Of a DNA stretch of 64,000 nt, positions 61,767 to 64,000 are shown in pieces. Position 1 is the stretch's first letter, and each line of letters starts with the position of its first letter. Origin of the DNA: Hyphomicrobium_A sp965243865 (GTDB lineage Bacteria; Pseudomonadota; Alphaproteobacteria; Rhizobiales; Hyphomicrobiaceae); the NCBI RefSeq assembly GCF_965243865.1, contig NZ_OZ251603.1, positions 2,356,001 to 2,420,000 on the forward strand, in the 5' to 3' direction. Under the pieces are notes generated by a model. It was not told where the DNA came from. It did no database searches and saw nothing but the letters and a program-made list of their open reading frames with translations. A program made the position numbers and the translations under genes.

Positions 61767-62596
61767 TTTTTCCCCTCGACGTCGGCGATGAGAATTGCGC
61801 GCAGTTCGTCAGTCACCTGTGGGCGCACGCCGAACCATTTCTCGAACCCAGGCACAGCCTGATAGAGCAGCATCCCCAACCCATCCACGGTGCGCAAGCC
61901 CTCCCCGCGCGCTTCGACAAGCAGCTCCGTTTCAAGTGGCACATAGACAATGTCGGCGACGACGCAAGCCGGATTGAAGCCGGCAAAAACCATTCCCAGG
62001 GAACCGGCGCCCTTGAGACCCGCCGCGGTCGTGTTGACCAGCACGCAGGCCTCGCGCGATGCCTCGCTGCGCGCGTCCCAGTCGAACACCTTCACCCGCG
62101 GACCGAACGTTTGGGCGAGCACCTCCGCCCGCTGCCGCGTCCTGTTGAAAATGCGCACCTCGTCCACGCCGGCTTCGAGTAACCCGTGCACGATGGCCCG
62201 CGCCGCGCCGCCCGCGCCCAGCACGCACGCCGGCCCATCATGCGCTTTCCAGGCCGGAGCCGCATGGTCGAGGTTGGTCATGAAGCCGTATGTGTCGGTG
62301 TTGGCAGCGTGCAGCTTTCCACCTTCCAGCCACAAGGTATTCGCCGCTTGCACCGCGCGTGCCGAGGCCTCGCGCTCGTCCGCGATGGCGTAGGCCAACT
62401 CCTTGTGCGGCACCGTCACGTTGCAGCCAACGAAGCCGCGCCTGTCCAGCGAGCGCAAAAAGTCTGCGACCTCGTCCGGCCGCACCGCCTCTTTGATATA
62501 GCTGCCATCGATGCCGTACTTCATCAGCCAGTAGCCGTGAATGAGCGGTGATCGCGAATGCTCGATAGGCCAACCGATGACGCAGGCACGTTTCAT
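61760..62596 (-). CDS. aroE: Shikimate dehydrogenase
   Basis: The product has 278 residues and reduces 3-dehydroshikimate with NADPH. The shikimate-binding WPIEHSRSPLIHGYWL, the catalytic Lys in NVTVPHKELAY and Asp in ANTDTYGF, and the NADP loop VLGAGGAARAIVHGLLEAG with FNRTRQRAE are visible. It overlaps maf by four bases (ATGA) at its start and coaE at its end. Confidence 0.96.
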   Translation of the reverse strand: MKRACVIGWPIEHSRSPLIHGYWLMKYGIDGSYIKEAVRPDEVADFLRSLDRRGFVGCNVTVPHKELAYAIADEREASARAVQAANTLWLEGGKLHAANTDTYGFMTNLDHAAPAWKAHDGPACVLGAGGAARAIVHGLLEAGVDEVRIFNRTRQRAEVLAQTFGPRVKVFDWDARSEASREACVLVNTTAAGLKGAGSLGMVFAGFNPACVVADIVYVPLETELLVEARGEGLRTVDGLGMLLYQAVPGFEKWFGVRPQVTDELRAILIADVEGKKC

Positions 62597-63207
62597 GTCG
62601 ACAAGATCCCACGCCAGCGCAGTTCGGTCAGCACCGGAAGCAGCGGCATGCCGAGAATCGTGAAATAGTCGCCATCAATCGCTTCAAAGAGCTGGATGCC
62701 GAGCCCTTCCAGCTCATAGGCGCCCACCGTCTGCGTGACGCGGTCGGCCGCTCGGTTCAGGTAGTCATCGAGGAAACCGTCAGAGAAATCGCGCATCGTC
62801 AGCTTCGCTGTACCAACGTGCGTAAAGCTCACCTTGCCGTCCTCGGCGAACACCACCGCGGAGTGCAACTCGTGCGTCCGCCCGCGCAACCGCTGCAACG
62901 CCTCACGCGCTGCTTCGATACTCGGTGCCTTGCTCAGCAATTCACCGTCGAGCGCCAGCACTTGGTCCGCGCCGATAACGACGCACCCAGCGCGCTTGCC
63001 GCTCACATCTTCCGCCTTCGCGATCGCCAGCTTCTCGGCGATCTTTTCCGGCGCAATGTGCTTGTCCTCGGCGAACAACTGCGCGCGAATCGCCGGCTCA
63101 TCGACATCCGCCGCCTGCACCGTGAACGGCACGCCCGCTGCGGCCAGCATTTCCCGCCGCGCCCGGCTCCCCGACGCCAGAACAATCGCCCGCACACTCG
63201 TGCTCAT
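62593..63207 (-). CDS. maf: Maf-family nucleotide pyrophosphatase
   Basis: The product has 204 residues from ATG 63207, chosen for AAGGAG at five-base spacing; a GTG two codons upstream is possible. The Maf motif LASGSRARREMLAAAGVPF is near the N-terminus, with GADQVLALDGELLSK and DFSDGFLDDYL following. It hydrolyses noncanonical or dTTP/UTP-type nucleotides depending on subfamily. It is translationally coupled to aroE. Confidence 0.94.
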   Translation of the reverse strand: MSTSVRAIVLASGSRARREMLAAAGVPFTVQAADVDEPAIRAQLFAEDKHIAPEKIAEKLAIAKAEDVSGKRAGCVVIGADQVLALDGELLSKAPSIEAAREALQRLRGRTHELHSAVVFAEDGKVSFTHVGTAKLTMRDFSDGFLDDYLNRAADRVTQTVGAYELEGLGIQLFEAIDGDYFTILGMPLLPVLTELRWRGILST

Positions 63208-63223
63208 TTGCACTCCTTAGCTT

Positions 63224-63262
63224 CTCTCCCTCCCCCCTTTGACGGGGGAGGGTTGGGGATGA
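63224..63262 (+). repeat. Family A repeat, copy A7
   Basis: CTCCCTCCCCCC-tttgac-GGGGGAGGG is followed by TTGGGGATGACG. It lies between maf and ppsR, which are on the same strand. Confidence 0.65.
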
Positions 63263-63308
63263 CGCGCTAAAACCAGGGCGCCCGCCACGAGATCGTGCAC
63301 CCCACCCC

Positions 63309-64000
63309 TCAACCATCGCTGACGGTCTTTGCTTCTTCCTTCGCCGCATCGCGATCATGCAGCAGCTTCAGGATCTGCGCTGCCGACTCCTCCACCGAAC
63401 GCCGCGTCACGTCGATCACCGGCCAGCCGTTCTGCGCGCACACCTTGCGTGAGTAGGCAATCTCCGCGTTGATGCGATCCCGATCGACGTAATCGCCAAG
63501 GTTGCGGTCGGCCAGCAGCATCGCCCGGTGCCGGCGCACCTCAGCGATGCGATCCGGGCTTGCAATCAGGCATACGACGAAAGCGCCATGCGGCTTCGTC
63601 AGCTTTTCGGGCAGCGGAATGGACGGCACCAACGGCACATTCGCCGTCTTGTATCCGCGCTGGGCGAGATAGATACAGGTCGGCGTCTTCGATGTGCGCG
63701 AGATCCCGAGCACAATGATATCGGCATCGTTGAGATCGTTGGGCAGATGCCCGTCATCATGCGCCATCGTGAAGTTCAGAGCATCGATGCGCCGGAAATA
63801 ATCGGCATCGAGCACGTGCTGGCCGGCAACCGTGGGCGTCCGCGGCGCTCCCAAATAGCTTTCCAGCACCTGCATGATCGGCTGCAGAACGGCAAGGCAG
63901 GGAATCTTCAGTTCGCTGCAGCGCTTCTCCAGCTCCTCAGACAGCTCGTGATTGGTGATCGTATAGAGCACGATCCCCGGCGCCTGCTCGATCTCTTGCA
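63309..64000 (-). CDS. ppsR: Pyruvate, phosphate dikinase regulatory protein (PPSR/DUF299), 5' end cut by window edge
   Basis: The frame stays open to the window edge, so the N-terminus is missing; about 230 residues are visible of a family usually near 270-280. The P-loop-like motif GISRTSKTPTCIYLAQRG is complete, followed by NVPLVPSIPLPEKL and AEIAYSRKVCAQNGWPVIDV. It is a bifunctional ADP-dependent kinase and Pi-dependent pyrophosphorylase that controls pyruvate phosphate dikinase or PEP synthase. The position before maf is conserved in alphaproteobacteria. Confidence 0.92.
   Translation of the reverse strand, partial: QEIEQAPGIVLYTITNHELSEELEKRCSELKIPCLAVLQPIMQVLESYLGAPRTPTVAGQHVLDADYFRRIDALNFTMAHDDGHLPNDLNDADIIVLGISRTSKTPTCIYLAQRGYKTANVPLVPSIPLPEKLTKPHGAFVVCLIASPDRIAEVRRHRAMLLADRNLGDYVDRDRINAEIAYSRKVCAQNGWPVIDVTRRSVEESAAQILKLLHDRDAAKEEAKTVSDG

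Overview
This window is a GC-rich, gene-dense chromosomal segment of an alphaproteobacterium, most likely a Hyphomicrobiales (Rhizobiales) member. I favour a Hyphomicrobium-like or other methylotroph-like lineage. The evidence is the core gene order (priA-xerC; lpdA-sucB-sucA-sucD-sucC-mdh-zapE; ccmABCDG divergent from acnA; smr-mltA-timA-fxsA-secB-dnaQ-coaE-aroE-maf-ppsR), an ethylmalonyl-CoA-pathway pair (mesaconyl-CoA hydratase and a malyl-CoA thioesterase-like protein), and a stand-alone PQQ precursor gene (pqqA). The taxonomic call is an inference; no rRNA or tRNA gene was seen.

Layout. 1-5 kb: 3'-truncated priA (primosome), cbpA-cbpM (DnaJ-type co-chaperone and its modulator), xerC, and a TraB/GumN protein. 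5.8-16 kb: a leftward TCA block (mdh, sucC, a small membrane ORF, sucD, sucA, sucB, a VOC protein, lpdA, a small membrane ORF), which together converts 2-oxoglutarate to succinate and malate to oxaloacetate. 16-19.5 kb: a secreted metzincin, zapE, a GNAT enzyme and a histone H1-like protein. 19.9-31 kb: the succinate dehydrogenase genes, unusually split. sdhCDA lies 4.6 kb upstream of sdhB, and between them sit a short-chain dehydrogenase, a secreted two-repeat protein, pqqA, two secreted proteins, a Nudix hydrolase and an unknown protein. mch and an mcl2-like gene precede sdhC. 31-36 kb: pyridoxal kinase, NhaA, and a divergent SulP transporter/beta-carbonic anhydrase pair. 36-46 kb: cytochrome c maturation (ccmABCDG), aconitase, DUF1223 and an M3 oligopeptidase. 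46-52 kb: a candidate 35-codon small gene, DUF2794, a BI-1 protein, and an ABC exporter (ybbA-ybbP type) divergent from a GDSL esterase. 52-64 kb: thpR, secB, fxsA, timA, mltA, smr, an IalB-like protein, a TrmH-type methyltransferase, a quinone oxidoreductase, a DUF2865 protein, dnaQ, coaE, aroE, maf and 5'-truncated ppsR. This last order is typically found near the replication origin in alphaproteobacteria.

The coding content is mostly conserved backbone, and the unusual content is between genes. Three interspersed repeat families occur. Family A is a short CTCTCCCC/GGGGAGAG palindrome element. Family C is a RIME-like element (CCTCGGCTTCATGCCGAGG ... TCCTCGGGACAAGCCCGAGGA). Family B is a strongly structured element of about 105 bp with at least eleven near-full copies, all in one orientation. 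Most family B copies abut the stop codon of a leftward gene, and their three stems change sequence while keeping base pairing. I do not recognise family B, and it is the best candidate here for something undescribed.
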